Origin: Planococcus circulans
GTDB lineage: Bacteria > Bacillota > Bacilli > Bacillales_A > Planococcaceae
DNA length: 64,000 nucleotides
NCBI RefSeq assembly: GCF_020023385.1
Contig: NZ_JAIQCL010000008.1
Location: forward strand, 62,001-126,000
Direction of reading: 5' to 3'
In this document: piece after piece, positions 53,462-62,345 of the stretch
Layout: every line of letters begins with the position of its first letter
Position numbering within the stretch: the first letter of the stretch is position 1
Notes under the pieces: generated by a model
Told to the model about the DNA's origin: nothing
What the model saw: only the letters and a program-made list of their open reading frames with translations
Database searches by the model: none
Position numbers and translations under genes: made by a program

Positions 53462-53947
53462 TTATTTTTCCAATTTCTCAAGCAAAAAGAAAAAAGGCTG
53501 CTTATCTCCTTTAAGATCCATCATGCCGAGCAACTTTCCATCAGCGATCTTCCGCAAATGATCATGGATTGGCAAATGGTCATAAATGATGGTTGCACTT
53601 ACCTTGCCGCGGAACTCAACCATCCGCATGCGGGCTTCACCGCCTGCCGCTTCCGATAGCTTCTGCTTTGTCAGGAACGGCACAGGATCAACCGCTACCA
53701 CTTTTCCTTTTTTGATTTCAAAAAGCAGGGGATCCACATTGTCCGCGTCATGGAATTCCTTGCCGTACCATCTTAATTTCGCCAATACCCCATCCAGTGG
53801 ATGGCCCGTATGAAATTCTTTTCCTTTCCAAGTTCCGAGAAGGGATTCCAAATCTACGGTCTCCAGTGAATCGAATAATTTGCAGGCAGTATGAAGATCT
53901 GCTGTTCCTTCTTCCAGCATAGCGACAATCTCGGCTTGAGACTCCAT
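53462..53947 (-). CDS. GXWXG/DUF4334 protein
   Basis: A 161-residue protein. The GXWXG motif is LLGTWKGKEFHTGHPLDG in the N-terminal half, and the C-terminal half (RMVEFRGKVSATIIYDHLPIHDHLRKI) is DUF4334. These two small beta-barrel-like domains usually occur together, and no function is known. The ATG at 53947 has GGGGAG 6 nt upstream; an ATG two codons earlier directly abuts that site. It lies 13 nt after the SDR gene and is likely cotranscribed with it. Confidence 0.85.
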   Translation of the reverse strand: MESQAEIVAMLEEGTADLHTACKLFDSLETVDLESLLGTWKGKEFHTGHPLDGVLAKLRWYGKEFHDADNVDPLLFEIKKGKVVAVDPVPFLTKQKLSEAAGGEARMRMVEFRGKVSATIIYDHLPIHDHLRKIADGKLLGMMDLKGDKQPFFFLLEKLEK

Positions 53948-53960
53948 GCTCATCTCCCCT

Positions 53961-54746
53961 TCAAATTTCCATTTCCCAGCGTTTCGCTTCTTCTTCCTTC
54001 ATCTGCTTTTCTGTTTCTTCTGGGAAGGCAGTGCGGAATTTATGTGTATCCAGAGGGATGACTTCCACCATCTTCGCAATCATTTCTTCGGGATCATACT
54101 GATTTTCCAGTGCTTTATCCGCCTCTTCCATGTCCTCTTTCCGCGTGAAATGTATGGCTTCGTTGTACCATTTCCATTTCGCTTCCGCACTGCGGTCATT
54201 GAAACCTGTCGCAAACGCACCTGGATTGATGGTCGCCACTTGTACTCCGTGACCTTCCAATTCCTTCTGCATCGTCGTCGCTATCGCTTCGATTGCATGC
54301 TTGGTTGCCGTATATGGCCCGACATAAGGCGTCGCCATTATTCCTGCCATTGAAGACATAAAAATGATTTTTCCTTTTCCTTTATCCACGAACTTACGTG
54401 CAGCAACCTGCGCCGTTTCCAACGTGCTGAAGACATTCACCTCGAATAATTCCCGGAAATTCGACATCGGCACCTCCGAAAGCGGCCCACCTTCATTTAC
54501 GGCTGCATTAGCGACGAAGATATCAAAATCGTATTCGAGCATCTGTGCCAGATCCTGTGGATTTTTGATGTCCATTTTGAAAACATCCAATTCCAGACCT
54601 TTTGCAGCAGCTTCCTCACGTAATGCTGTCACCTGCGGAGCGGTTTCCACTGGCGCTATAACCTTATGCCCCTTTTCTGCAAGTCCGAATGCTGTTCCTT
54701 TTGCCAAACCGCTACCGGCTCCTGTGATAAAAATTGTTTTACTCAA
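53961..54746 (-). CDS. short-chain dehydrogenase/reductase
   Basis: A 261-residue SDR. The cofactor site is FITGAGSGLAKG, a variant of TGxxxGxG. ANAAVN stands in place of NNAG, and the active site shows SSMAGI and YTATK with the catalytic Tyr and Lys. It is likely a cytoplasmic NAD(P)-dependent oxidoreductase of unknown substrate. The start is a TTG at 54746 with GGAGG 9 nt upstream. Confidence 0.88.
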   Translation of the reverse strand: MSKTIFITGAGSGLAKGTAFGLAEKGHKVIAPVETAPQVTALREEAAAKGLELDVFKMDIKNPQDLAQMLEYDFDIFVANAAVNEGGPLSEVPMSNFRELFEVNVFSTLETAQVAARKFVDKGKGKIIFMSSMAGIMATPYVGPYTATKHAIEAIATTMQKELEGHGVQVATINPGAFATGFNDRSAEAKWKWYNEAIHFTRKEDMEEADKALENQYDPEEMIAKMVEVIPLDTHKFRTAFPEETEKQMKEEEAKRWEMEI

Positions 54747-54864
54747 TTAATCCAGCCTCCTGTATTCCTATTTTATACTTTATGTCTTCCCCGAGAAGCA
54801 TAAAATAAACAGGACTTAGCAGAGCATTGGATTCTTAACTGAGCTTCTATGGACTTCATGAAAC

Positions 54865-54903
54865 AAAAAAATGCCCACTCCCTCGAAAAGGAATGAGCAT
54901 TTT
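54865..54903 (-). terminator. terminator of the XRE regulator gene
   Basis: ATGCTCATTCC pairs with GGAGTGGGCAT (one mismatch), followed on the minus strand by seven T residues. Confidence 0.8.
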
Positions 54904-54921
54904 AAGCGGGCTTATGGAAAG

Positions 54922-55278
54922 TCAGTTCGATGCGACACCGTAACTACCCATACGGCGTTTAACTTGAATGAAAGATGCAGCTTCAGCAAGTTCGTTCTGA
55001 TTCAACGGCTGGTCATCCAACATGAGATTGTAATCATTTAAAAAACTGGTATTTTGAAGATCCACATTGATTGTCCGTTCGTTGCGATCCAACAAACTGT
55101 CGACAGATATCTCAAAATAATCGGCAAGCCTCTCGAGATGCACTACAGACACTTGTTTCTTTCCACTTTCATAAGCCCAAACCGTACTTTTCGCAAAGCC
55201 GATTGCTTCTGCCAACTCTTCAGTAGATAGTCCTTTTGCTTCCCTTAAGTCCTTGATGCGTTTACTCAACTGTTTCAT
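54922..55278 (-). CDS. XRE-family transcriptional regulator
   Basis: A 118-residue protein with an N-terminal HTH_XRE domain (STEELAEAIGFAKSTVWAYESGKKQ, about residues 18-42) and a C-terminal segment (LNQNELAEAASFIQVKRRM) that may be a dimerisation helix, reminiscent of SinR/SlrR-type layouts. The target is unknown. AGGAGT precedes the ATG. A 560-bp AT-rich intergenic region lies upstream, towards the divergent peptide transporter gene. Confidence 0.85.
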   Translation of the reverse strand: MKQLSKRIKDLREAKGLSTEELAEAIGFAKSTVWAYESGKKQVSVVHLERLADYFEISVDSLLDRNERTINVDLQNTSFLNDYNLMLDDQPLNQNELAEAASFIQVKRRMGSYGVASN

Positions 55279-55839
55279 TTATACTCCTGCTCCCTAAATA
55301 ATTTTCTAACTATTTTAAATATACTGCACCTTGCGCTTTTTCACAATCTTTTTTGGATAATTCTTTAAAAAAGTGTGAATAATTAGTGAACACTAACTAG
55401 AGATTACTAAATATGGTAATTAACTAGGTTTTTATAGTTACTTAATTTACCAATTTCAAAGTTGTTTAAATTGACAGGTAAATAGACACTTCATCGTTTA
55501 ATTACCTTTAAATGCCATACCACCTATAAAAGTCAGGTGAATCCTCCACTGGGTCTTCAACAACCCGCCAGTAAAATTTAAACTAAATCTTCCAAATGCC
55601 GTGCCTTCTTCAATCATTCTCTTGCCGATCAAACTATGCCTCGTAAAGTTCGGATAAAATTAATAAATAGCACTAATTTGAATTTAATAACTATTCCAAT
55701 AAAGTATATTCATTTTGAAATAGATTAAAATCCTTTAATAAATCCAAAATAACACCTATATACCTACTTATGAAATTTATTTTGATTTTTTTAACTAAAA
55801 AAAGTATTATGTTAGAATAAACAAATGGAGGTTAGTGTA
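55279..55839. other. long AT-rich intergenic region upstream of the peptide transporter
   Basis: No gene or known RNA recognised. It holds an imperfect inverted repeat GGTAATTAACTA...TAGTTACTTAATTTACC (about 55415-55452) and a candidate promoter for the transporter gene: TTGATT (55782-55787), 17-bp spacer, TATTAT (55805-55810). The region is clearly more AT-rich than its surroundings. Confidence 0.5.
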
Positions 55840-57336
55840 ATGTCTGAAAAGTATTCTCGGCAAGAGATTGTTAAAAGTGTTCCTCAAAAAGGCTTTTTTG
55901 GCCATCCAAAAGGGCTTTTCACGTTATTCTTTACAGAATTCTGGGAACGGTTCTCCTATTATGGAATGAGAGCCATCCTGGTTTTTTATATGTATTACGA
56001 AATTTCCGATGGCGGTCTGGGACTTGATCAAACGACTGCTTTATCCATCATGTCCATTTATGGATCACTCGTTTATATGTCCGGAATCATCGGCGGTTGG
56101 CTGGCTGACCGGATATTCGGCACTTCAAAAGCTGTCTTTTATGGTGGGATTCTCATCATGCTTGGACATATCGCATTAGCGATTCCAGGTAACCTCGCTT
56201 TATTTTTCGTATCCATGGTCTTGATCGTTCTCGGTACCGGTTTATTGAAACCGAACGTATCCAGTGTTGTAGGCGAAATTTACGCGGATAATGACGATCG
56301 CCGCGATGCCGGATTCAGTATCTTCTATATGGGTATTAATATGGGGGGCTTCCTGGCGCCGCTAATTGTCGGTACTGTCGGAATGAACATCAGCTTCCAT
56401 TTAGGGTTCAGTATTGCCGCTGCCGGCATGTTCTTGGGCTTAGTGATTTTTGTCTCTACCAAGAAGAAAAACCTTGGTCTGGCAGGAACGGTTGTGCCAA
56501 ATCCATTATTGCCTTCAGAACGTAAAACAACGATTAAAATCTTTACAATCGGCGCATTGGTCATTGCAGCAGCAGTTGCAATCGGTATTCCAACTGGATT
56601 ATTGACTTTTGACAGCTTTGTAGCGATTGTCGGTATTTTTGGCATTTTGATTCCCGTCGTTTATTTCACAGTTATGTACCGCAGCAAAAAAACAACAGAA
56701 GTGGAACGTTCACATCTGCTGGCATACATTCCATTGTTTATCGCATCCGTCATGTTCTGGGCAATCCAGGAACAGGGATCAACCATCCTTGCGGCATACG
56801 CGGATACACGCACGGATCTTGAATTTGCAGGGATTTCGATTTCCCCTGCCTGGTTCCAATCTTTGAACCCGTTGTTCATCATCATGTTGGCTCCAGTCTT
56901 TGCTTGGCTATGGGTTAAACTTGGAAGCAGACAACCGTCGATTCCACAAAAATTCTCACTTGGCCTGTTGTTTGCCGGATTGTCCTTCCTGGTCATCCTA
57001 TTGCCTGCTTACTTCGGAGGACCAGCAGCATTAGTCAATCCACTTTGGCTTGTCCTTAGTTATTTCATCGTTGTACTCGGCGAACTCTGCCTGTCTCCGG
57101 TGGGACTATCAGCAACAACCAAATTGGCACCTGCTGCTTTTTCTGCTCAAACGATGAGCCTGTGGTTCCTATCCAACGCAGCAGCTCAGGCAATCAACGC
57201 ACAATTGGTCAAATTCTATACAGTGGAAAACGAAATGATGTACTTCGGAATCATCGGGGGCGCTTCGATCGTCCTCAGCATCCTGTTGTTCATCTTCGCA
57301 CCACGCATCCAAGGCTTCATGAAAGGTGTCCGGTAA
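55840..57336 (+). CDS. dtpT: POT/PTR-family di/tripeptide:proton symporter
   Basis: A 498-residue MFS transporter of the POT family, with 12-14 hydrophobic segments. The family signature FFTEFWERFSYYGMRAIL is at the N-terminus (ExxER proton-coupling motif), and the second PTR2 signature lies around DAGFSIFYMGINMGGF. It imports di- and tripeptides with protons. The ATG at 55840 has GGAGG 8 nt upstream. A partial palindromic element begins 2 nt after the stop. Confidence 0.94.
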   Translation: MSEKYSRQEIVKSVPQKGFFGHPKGLFTLFFTEFWERFSYYGMRAILVFYMYYEISDGGLGLDQTTALSIMSIYGSLVYMSGIIGGWLADRIFGTSKAVFYGGILIMLGHIALAIPGNLALFFVSMVLIVLGTGLLKPNVSSVVGEIYADNDDRRDAGFSIFYMGINMGGFLAPLIVGTVGMNISFHLGFSIAAAGMFLGLVIFVSTKKKNLGLAGTVVPNPLLPSERKTTIKIFTIGALVIAAAVAIGIPTGLLTFDSFVAIVGIFGILIPVVYFTVMYRSKKTTEVERSHLLAYIPLFIASVMFWAIQEQGSTILAAYADTRTDLEFAGISISPAWFQSLNPLFIIMLAPVFAWLWVKLGSRQPSIPQKFSLGLLFAGLSFLVILLPAYFGGPAALVNPLWLVLSYFIVVLGELCLSPVGLSATTKLAPAAFSAQTMSLWFLSNAAAQAINAQLVKFYTVENEMMYFGIIGGASIVLSILLFIFAPRIQGFMKGVR

Positions 57337-57338
57337 CA

Positions 57339-57380
57339 AGAAAAGCGCAAGCAGCCGTTTAGCCCCGACAAGCACTGAAG
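57339..57380 (+). repeat. truncated family 1 palindromic element after dtpT
   Basis: AAGAAAAGCGCAAGCAGCCG followed by TTTAGCCCCGACAAGCACTGAAG is the left arm only. It begins 2 nt after the TAA and is in the gene's sense orientation. Confidence 0.75.
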
Positions 57381-57412
57381 CAAATAAAGAAAACAAAAGA
57401 GACAATACCAGC

Positions 57413-57452
57413 AAAAAAATGCCCGACAGGTCAAAACTGTCGGGCATTTTTT
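57413..57452. terminator. bidirectional terminator
   Basis: AAAAAATGCCCGACAG pairs with CTGTCGGGCATTTTTT. It is shared by dtpT and the convergent pentapeptide gene. Confidence 0.93.
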
Positions 57453-57470
57453 CGTGTTCCTTCTATAATA

Positions 57471-58112
57471 TTAGTTATTTTCTACAATCATTCCCATCTG
57501 CCGGGCAAAAGCAATGGCCTGATCCGGCGACACCTTGCATCCCTGCAATTTCTCAATCGACACTTGAATGCTGTCGAAGCTATTCGTACTTAGGTCGATG
57601 TCTTTTAAGCTGGTTTCAGTGAAATTGATTTCATTCATATCGCACAGACGGAATTCACTCGTTTTCAACTCCATTTGGTAAAAGTCTGCAAAGCGCATAG
57701 AAGAAGAAACGAAACTTACTGTATTGCATAAAGAAAAGCCAAATGTGGCGTAATTCAAGAGACATTCCTCAAATAGCGTATGGCGAATTCCAGCTTCGGC
57801 AAAATTGGTTCCCACTAATTTGGAGTTCCGGAATTCAGTGCGGTGAAAGACGGCGCGGCTCAAATCCGCATTCGATAGATCACAATTCAAAAAAACGACA
57901 TCAACAAATTCGGAACGCGGCCAACTGGTCTCCAGAAAGTTGACGTTTTCAAAGACCACATTATCGATATGAAGTGCTTCTTCAGTGCTGAAATCAATGG
58001 TTTCCTGCGAAATCCTGCAATTGCTTATGTAATGATCATCTATGGCTGCTGTAAACGAGCGGGTTTCCAGTTCCGGTGGGATAAGCGGTACAAATCTTTT
58101 GGTTTTCTTCAT
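57471..58112 (-). CDS. pentapeptide-repeat protein, Qnr-like
   Basis: A 213-residue right-handed beta-helix protein. Repeats of the A(D/N)LXX type are visible (CDLSNADLSRAVF, KLVGTNFAEAGI, MRFADFYQMEL, INFTETSLKDIDL). The C-terminal LQGCKVSPDQAIAFARQMGMIVE closely resembles the helical end of Qnr proteins, and the length matches that family (about 215). Qnr-type proteins mimic DNA and bind DNA gyrase; chromosomal versions occur in many Gram-positives. Gyrase binding is inferred. AAGGAGTC precedes the ATG. Confidence 0.82.
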   Translation of the reverse strand: MKKTKRFVPLIPPELETRSFTAAIDDHYISNCRISQETIDFSTEEALHIDNVVFENVNFLETSWPRSEFVDVVFLNCDLSNADLSRAVFHRTEFRNSKLVGTNFAEAGIRHTLFEECLLNYATFGFSLCNTVSFVSSSMRFADFYQMELKTSEFRLCDMNEINFTETSLKDIDLSTNSFDSIQVSIEKLQGCKVSPDQAIAFARQMGMIVENN

Positions 58113-58137
58113 GACTCCTTAACTCTCCTTTTGGGTA

Positions 58138-58174
58138 AACAAAAGACCGCCTCGATAGCGAAGCAGCCTTTTGT
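58138..58174 (-). terminator. terminator of the KdpD-type Usp gene
   Basis: AAAGGCTGCTTCG pairs imperfectly with CGAGGCGGTCTTT, followed by TGTTT on the minus strand. Confidence 0.7.
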
Positions 58175-58183
58175 TGTTGGTAT

Positions 58184-58873
58184 TTATTTTTTCACTAATT
58201 CTTTGTCCAAGCATTCATCAATGATTTCAGGCAAGTCGATCCGGTCTTCCGTCACTTCCGCTTGATACAATTTATTGTCATGCATGAATTTAAAGATTCC
58301 ATTATCGAAATCGGTACCGATTTCTTTAAAGAAAATCCCTTCAAGCTGACAGTTTTTCGATTGGGTGAAATTGATTTTGTAGCTGTCTCCATCTTTTACC
58401 AAGTAACAGCGTACGCCTTTTTCAAACTCGTCCCCTTCAACGCCCTTCACTGTGCGCGCCAATGAGACGACATGAAGATCAACAAACGGAATTTCACGAA
58501 GCAGCATATTCAGGAATGATCCTTTCGTGATTTCTTCCCATCTGCTTCTAGCAGTTTGTCCAATAATGATTTGCGTAATATTAAATTCGTGAGCCACTTC
58601 TGCAATCACTTTTGCAGAGGGGCGCTTTTCTTTATCACGAACAATAAACTCTTCAGCTTCGTATTCTTCAGCCAGCTCTCTCCATCGTTCAATATAAGAT
58701 GCTTTTTCAGCGTCAAATTCGTCAACAGATGTCGGGTCCACCGTTAAAATGTACAACGGGCAATCCAGCATGGTAGCAAGTCTATTACCCCGGTTGATCA
58801 AACGTTCACCATTCGGTCCGTAAAAAACACATACCAGGATGCTTTCATCCATTCGTCCTCTGATTTTTTTCAT
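58184..58873 (-). CDS. stand-alone KdpD-type universal stress domain protein
   Basis: A 229-residue cytoplasmic protein. Residues about 10-135 match the Usp domain found inside KdpD sensor kinases: ESILVCVFYGPNGERLINRGNRLA, TQIIIGQTARSRWEEIT, and LLREIPFVDLHVVSL. In KdpD this domain binds c-di-AMP and links potassium to kinase output. The last 90 residues are unassigned. No kinase domain is present and no kdp genes are nearby. It is divergent from the Mrp antiporter operon, so a role in ion or osmotic response is plausible but unproven. Confidence 0.78.
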   Translation of the reverse strand: MKKIRGRMDESILVCVFYGPNGERLINRGNRLATMLDCPLYILTVDPTSVDEFDAEKASYIERWRELAEEYEAEEFIVRDKEKRPSAKVIAEVAHEFNITQIIIGQTARSRWEEITKGSFLNMLLREIPFVDLHVVSLARTVKGVEGDEFEKGVRCYLVKDGDSYKINFTQSKNCQLEGIFFKEIGTDFDNGIFKFMHDNKLYQAEVTEDRIDLPEIIDECLDKELVKK

Positions 58874-58927
58874 TTATGTTCACCCCCCTGGGAATATTAT
58901 TTATATACTGACATTCAAAACCATGAA

Positions 58928-58956
58928 ATTATACTTCTTCTATTTTAAAAAATCAA
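58928..58956 (-). promoter_or_regulatory. promoter of the KdpD-type Usp gene
   Basis: On the minus strand -35 TTGATT (58951-58956), exactly 17-bp spacer, -10 TATAAT (58928-58933), about 55 nt before the start. It is the clearest SigA-type promoter in this interval. The rest of 58874-59191 holds the mrp leader, with another TATAAT at 59053-59058, and nothing else recognised. Confidence 0.7.
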
Positions 58957-59191
58957 GGGCATTTGTTTAACTTTAGATTTTCGATTCACAAAGAAATACC
59001 CACTTTTCATTTTGTGGGTTAGCTGAGGAATGAAAAAGCCTTGATTTTACTGTATAATTAATGTTGACTGCTTTGAGAGCCCTTATCATATCATATTGCA
59101 GGAAAAGCGAAACCTATTTCCCTTATTATATACCCGCTCTTGGATTTTTCCATTCACAATTGATCGTTTTCCCATTACAGGAGGTTCTGCC

Positions 59192-61594
59192 GTGTCTTTA
59201 TTGATCATAGCCATCTTAATTCCTTTTATCGCTACCGCTCTGATTCCACTCATACATAACCGCATAGGAACCTTGCACATCGGCTGGCTCGTGCTGCTGA
59301 TTCCTACCGCACTATTCGTCATATTCGCCTTGCAGATCCCCGTCATCTCCAATGGTGACACGTTGATCCAGACAATCAATTGGATCCCTTCAGTAGGCAT
59401 TAACTTTGTTGCTTACCTTGACGGCCTCAGTTTGATCATGGCTTTGCTGATCACCGGTATGGGGAGCCTGGTAGTTCTCTACTCCATCTACTATTTATCT
59501 GCATCCGACTCCTTCCCGCATTTCTATGCTTACCTGTTGCTGTTCATGGGGGCCATGCTCGGCATCGTCCTATCTGACAATCTTCTAGTGTTGTATATCT
59601 TCTGGGAATTGACCAGTATATCTTCCTTCCTATTGATTGCATTCTGGTATCACCGGAAAAATTCCCGTTATGGTGCACAAAAGTCCTTATTGATCACCTT
59701 TTTCGGCGGATTGGGAATGCTTGCCGGATTCTTGATGCTGCATTCTATGACAGAGACTTTCAGTATCCGGGAAACGCTATCTGTAATCGGCCAATACACC
59801 GATCACACACTGTTTTATCCCGCAATGTTCCTGGTGTTGCTCGGCGCCTTCACTAAATCGGCACAATTCCCCTTCCACATCTGGCTGCCAGATGCCATGG
59901 AAGCACCTACTCCTGTCAGCGCCTATCTGCATTCGGCCACAATGGTTAAAGCGGGCCTTTACCTGGTCGCCCGGTTCACGCCGATTTTTGGCGGGACTGC
60001 TGAATGGTTCTGGACAGTGACGCTTGTCGGACTCGTGACCTTATTGTGGGGGGCATTCTGCGCCGTCCGCCAGACCGACTTGAAGGCTTTACTGGCCTAT
60101 TCCACAATCAGCCAGCTCGGCTTAATCATGAGCCTTTTCGGTATGGGCTCGGCGGCTATGTATTTTGGCGATGGCGAACAAGGTGCATTTTACGGTTTAG
60201 CCATTTTTGCGGCTTTGTTCCATATGGTCAACCATTCGACATTCAAAGGTGCACTCTTTATGGTGGTCGGCATCGTCGATCACCAGGTCGGAACACGTGA
60301 TATCCGCCGTCTTGGCGGGCTGATGTCATTCCTTCCCATCACATTTACATTTGCTGTCATAGGCAGCTTCTCAATGGCTGGACTGCCCTTCTTCAATGGA
60401 TTCCTGAGCAAGGAGATGTTTTTTACAGCCTCTGTCAATGCGATCGGCCTCCCTGTTTTCGGTGATTCGGCCTGGGGTCTACTGATTCCGGCCATTGCCT
60501 GGGTCGCTTCCGTCTTCACTTTCGTCTACTGTATGATTATTGTGTTCCGCACTTTCTTTGGAAGACCGCAACTGAAGAAGCTGGACAGAAAACCCGTAGA
60601 GCCATCCCTTGGCATGCTCATTTCACCAGCCATCCTGTGCGTACTGATTGTCGGTTTGTTCTTCGTCCCTAATTTATTAGGTGATCATCTGCTTAGACCA
60701 GCTTTAAACGGCATTATTCCTGGTATTTCAGGAGCAGCCCCGCATATTTCCGCATGGCATGGTTTTAACACTGAATTATTCATGACTTTTGGAATCATAA
60801 TTGTAGGAACTCTTCTTTTCCTCACTTTCCGCAGCTGGTACAAAATCTATCTCCTGCAGCCTCCAGGATGGACGTTCACTGCATTGTATAATTCTTACCT
60901 GAAGGACTTGAAACGAGTATCCAATTGGATTACGACACATTATATGACAGGCCATCTGCCGGCTTACTTTGCTTATATCTTCATTTTCTTCATTGCCACA
61001 GCTGGTGGCGCCCTTATTTTCACTGGTGCATTATCGATTGATCTGACAGCAGATTCGCCCATCAGCTTCTATGAAGGCATGTTGGTTACTGCCATGGCGA
61101 TAGCGGCTGTCAGCATCCTGTTTGCGAAATCCCGTCTGACAGCAATTTTGCTGAATGGTGTATTGGGCTTCTCCATCGCCATTTTCTTTGTCCTGTTCCG
61201 CGCACCCGATCTGGCATTGACGCAATTGGTCATCGAAACGGTGACCACCGTCCTCTTCCTGTTGTGCTTTAACTTTTTGCCGGAATGGGCAAAAGAAGAT
61301 TCTGCAAAACGGATAAAAATCCGGAATGCGGTTATTGCAATCAGCGCTGGAATCACGGTTACGTTAATTGGACTGACGGTCAACAGTGGACAATCATTTG
61401 AAAGCATTTCCGGTTATTTCGAGAATTCCTATGAACTTGCAGGAGGAGACAATATCGTCAATGCGATCTTGGGTGATTTCCGAGCTTTTGATACTCTGCT
61501 GGAATCACTTGTCTTGTTCATTGCCGGACTTGGCGTCTATACATTGATTCGTTTAAAGCTTGGAAAGGGGCCGGAAAAAGATGAACATAAATGA
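59192..61594 (+). CDS. mrpA: Na+/H+ antiporter subunit MrpA
   Basis: An 800-residue polytopic membrane protein related to NuoL plus MrpB-type C-terminal helices. Landmarks: WELTSISSFLLIAFWYH, TKSAQFPFHIWLPDAMEAPTPVSAYLHSATMVKAG and FNGFLSKEMFF. It is the largest subunit of the seven-gene Mrp antiporter, which expels Na+ in exchange for protons. The start is a GTG at 59192, 7 nt after GGAGG; the frame is open 32 codons upstream, but without an RBS. It overlaps mrpB by 14 nt. Confidence 0.95.
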   Translation: MSLLIIAILIPFIATALIPLIHNRIGTLHIGWLVLLIPTALFVIFALQIPVISNGDTLIQTINWIPSVGINFVAYLDGLSLIMALLITGMGSLVVLYSIYYLSASDSFPHFYAYLLLFMGAMLGIVLSDNLLVLYIFWELTSISSFLLIAFWYHRKNSRYGAQKSLLITFFGGLGMLAGFLMLHSMTETFSIRETLSVIGQYTDHTLFYPAMFLVLLGAFTKSAQFPFHIWLPDAMEAPTPVSAYLHSATMVKAGLYLVARFTPIFGGTAEWFWTVTLVGLVTLLWGAFCAVRQTDLKALLAYSTISQLGLIMSLFGMGSAAMYFGDGEQGAFYGLAIFAALFHMVNHSTFKGALFMVVGIVDHQVGTRDIRRLGGLMSFLPITFTFAVIGSFSMAGLPFFNGFLSKEMFFTASVNAIGLPVFGDSAWGLLIPAIAWVASVFTFVYCMIIVFRTFFGRPQLKKLDRKPVEPSLGMLISPAILCVLIVGLFFVPNLLGDHLLRPALNGIIPGISGAAPHISAWHGFNTELFMTFGIIIVGTLLFLTFRSWYKIYLLQPPGWTFTALYNSYLKDLKRVSNWITTHYMTGHLPAYFAYIFIFFIATAGGALIFTGALSIDLTADSPISFYEGMLVTAMAIAAVSILFAKSRLTAILLNGVLGFSIAIFFVLFRAPDLALTQLVIETVTTVLFLLCFNFLPEWAKEDSAKRIKIRNAVIAISAGITVTLIGLTVNSGQSFESISGYFENSYELAGGDNIVNAILGDFRAFDTLLESLVLFIAGLGVYTLIRLKLGKGPEKDEHK

Positions 61595-62003
61595 TGTGAT
61601 TCTAAAAACTGTATCAAAAGCCGTCGTTTTGATTATTTTAACTTTCGGCATCTACCTTTTCCTTTCCGGGCATAATCAGCCAGGCGGCGGATTTATCGGC
61701 GGATTGGTTATTGCCTCTGCTTTTGTGCTGATGTTCTTGTCTTATGACTCTGAAACCGTCAGTGAAGCATTGCCGATTGATTTCAAGAAGCTATCCGCAC
61801 TCGGTGTATTGCTGGCGATGCTAAGTGGCGTAGCCCCTATGTTTTTTGGCGGGGCATTTCTGAGCCAAAGTTTTGGCTACTTTGATTTGCCGATTTTCGG
61901 CAAAACCGAACTTGCCACTGTCACCGTATTTGAAGCCGGCATCGCATTGACAGTCGTCGGCGTTGTCGTGAATATAATTCTTAGTATAAGTGAGGATGAG
62001 TAG
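61581..62003 (+). CDS. mrpB: Na+/H+ antiporter subunit MrpB
   Basis: A 140-residue membrane protein with four hydrophobic segments. The conserved GHNQPGGGFIGGLVIASAFVL is at about residues 31-50. The ATG at 61581 lies inside the end of mrpA, with AAAGGGG upstream. It is an essential partner in the Mrp complex. Confidence 0.95.
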   Translation: MNINDVILKTVSKAVVLIILTFGIYLFLSGHNQPGGGFIGGLVIASAFVLMFLSYDSETVSEALPIDFKKLSALGVLLAMLSGVAPMFFGGAFLSQSFGYFDLPIFGKTELATVTVFEAGIALTVVGVVVNIILSISEDE

Positions 62004-62006
62004 CCT

Positions 62007-62345
62007 GTGGAATCATTGATCATCATCTTGGTCGGCGTCCTTACCACGGTCGCCATCTATCTTGTTTTATCCAAAAATGTAGTTCGCGTCATTCTGGGAA
62101 CAGCCATTCTTTCCCACGCAGTCCATCTGTTGATTTTGTCGATGGGCGGCTTGAAACTGGGGACTGTCCCCTTGCTCGGCGAAGAAGCTGGATCTTACGT
62201 TGATGCTTTGCCTCAAGCATTGATTTTAACGGCTATTGTCATCAGTTTTGCCGTTACAGCCTTTATCCTGGTGCTCGCGTATCGCGCCTATCAGGAGTTG
62301 GAAACCGATAATCTGGGAGCTATGAGAGGTTCTGATGATGAATAA
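62007..62345 (+). CDS. mrpC: Na+/H+ antiporter subunit MrpC
   Basis: A 112-residue NuoK-like subunit with three transmembrane helices (ESLIIILVGVLTTVAIYLV, ILGTAILSHAVHLLIL, ALILTAIVISFAVTAFIL). The start is a GTG 4 nt after mrpB; its RBS GAGGATGAG lies in the mrpB end. It overlaps mrpD by 11 nt. Confidence 0.95.
   Translation: MESLIIILVGVLTTVAIYLVLSKNVVRVILGTAILSHAVHLLILSMGGLKLGTVPLLGEEAGSYVDALPQALILTAIVISFAVTAFILVLAYRAYQELETDNLGAMRGSDDE

Noticed and set aside
55411..55455. Inverted repeat in the long gap upstream of the peptide transporter as an operator
   Set aside because: Pairing is imperfect and AT-only, with no second copy, and it lies over 350 bp from the transporter promoter.
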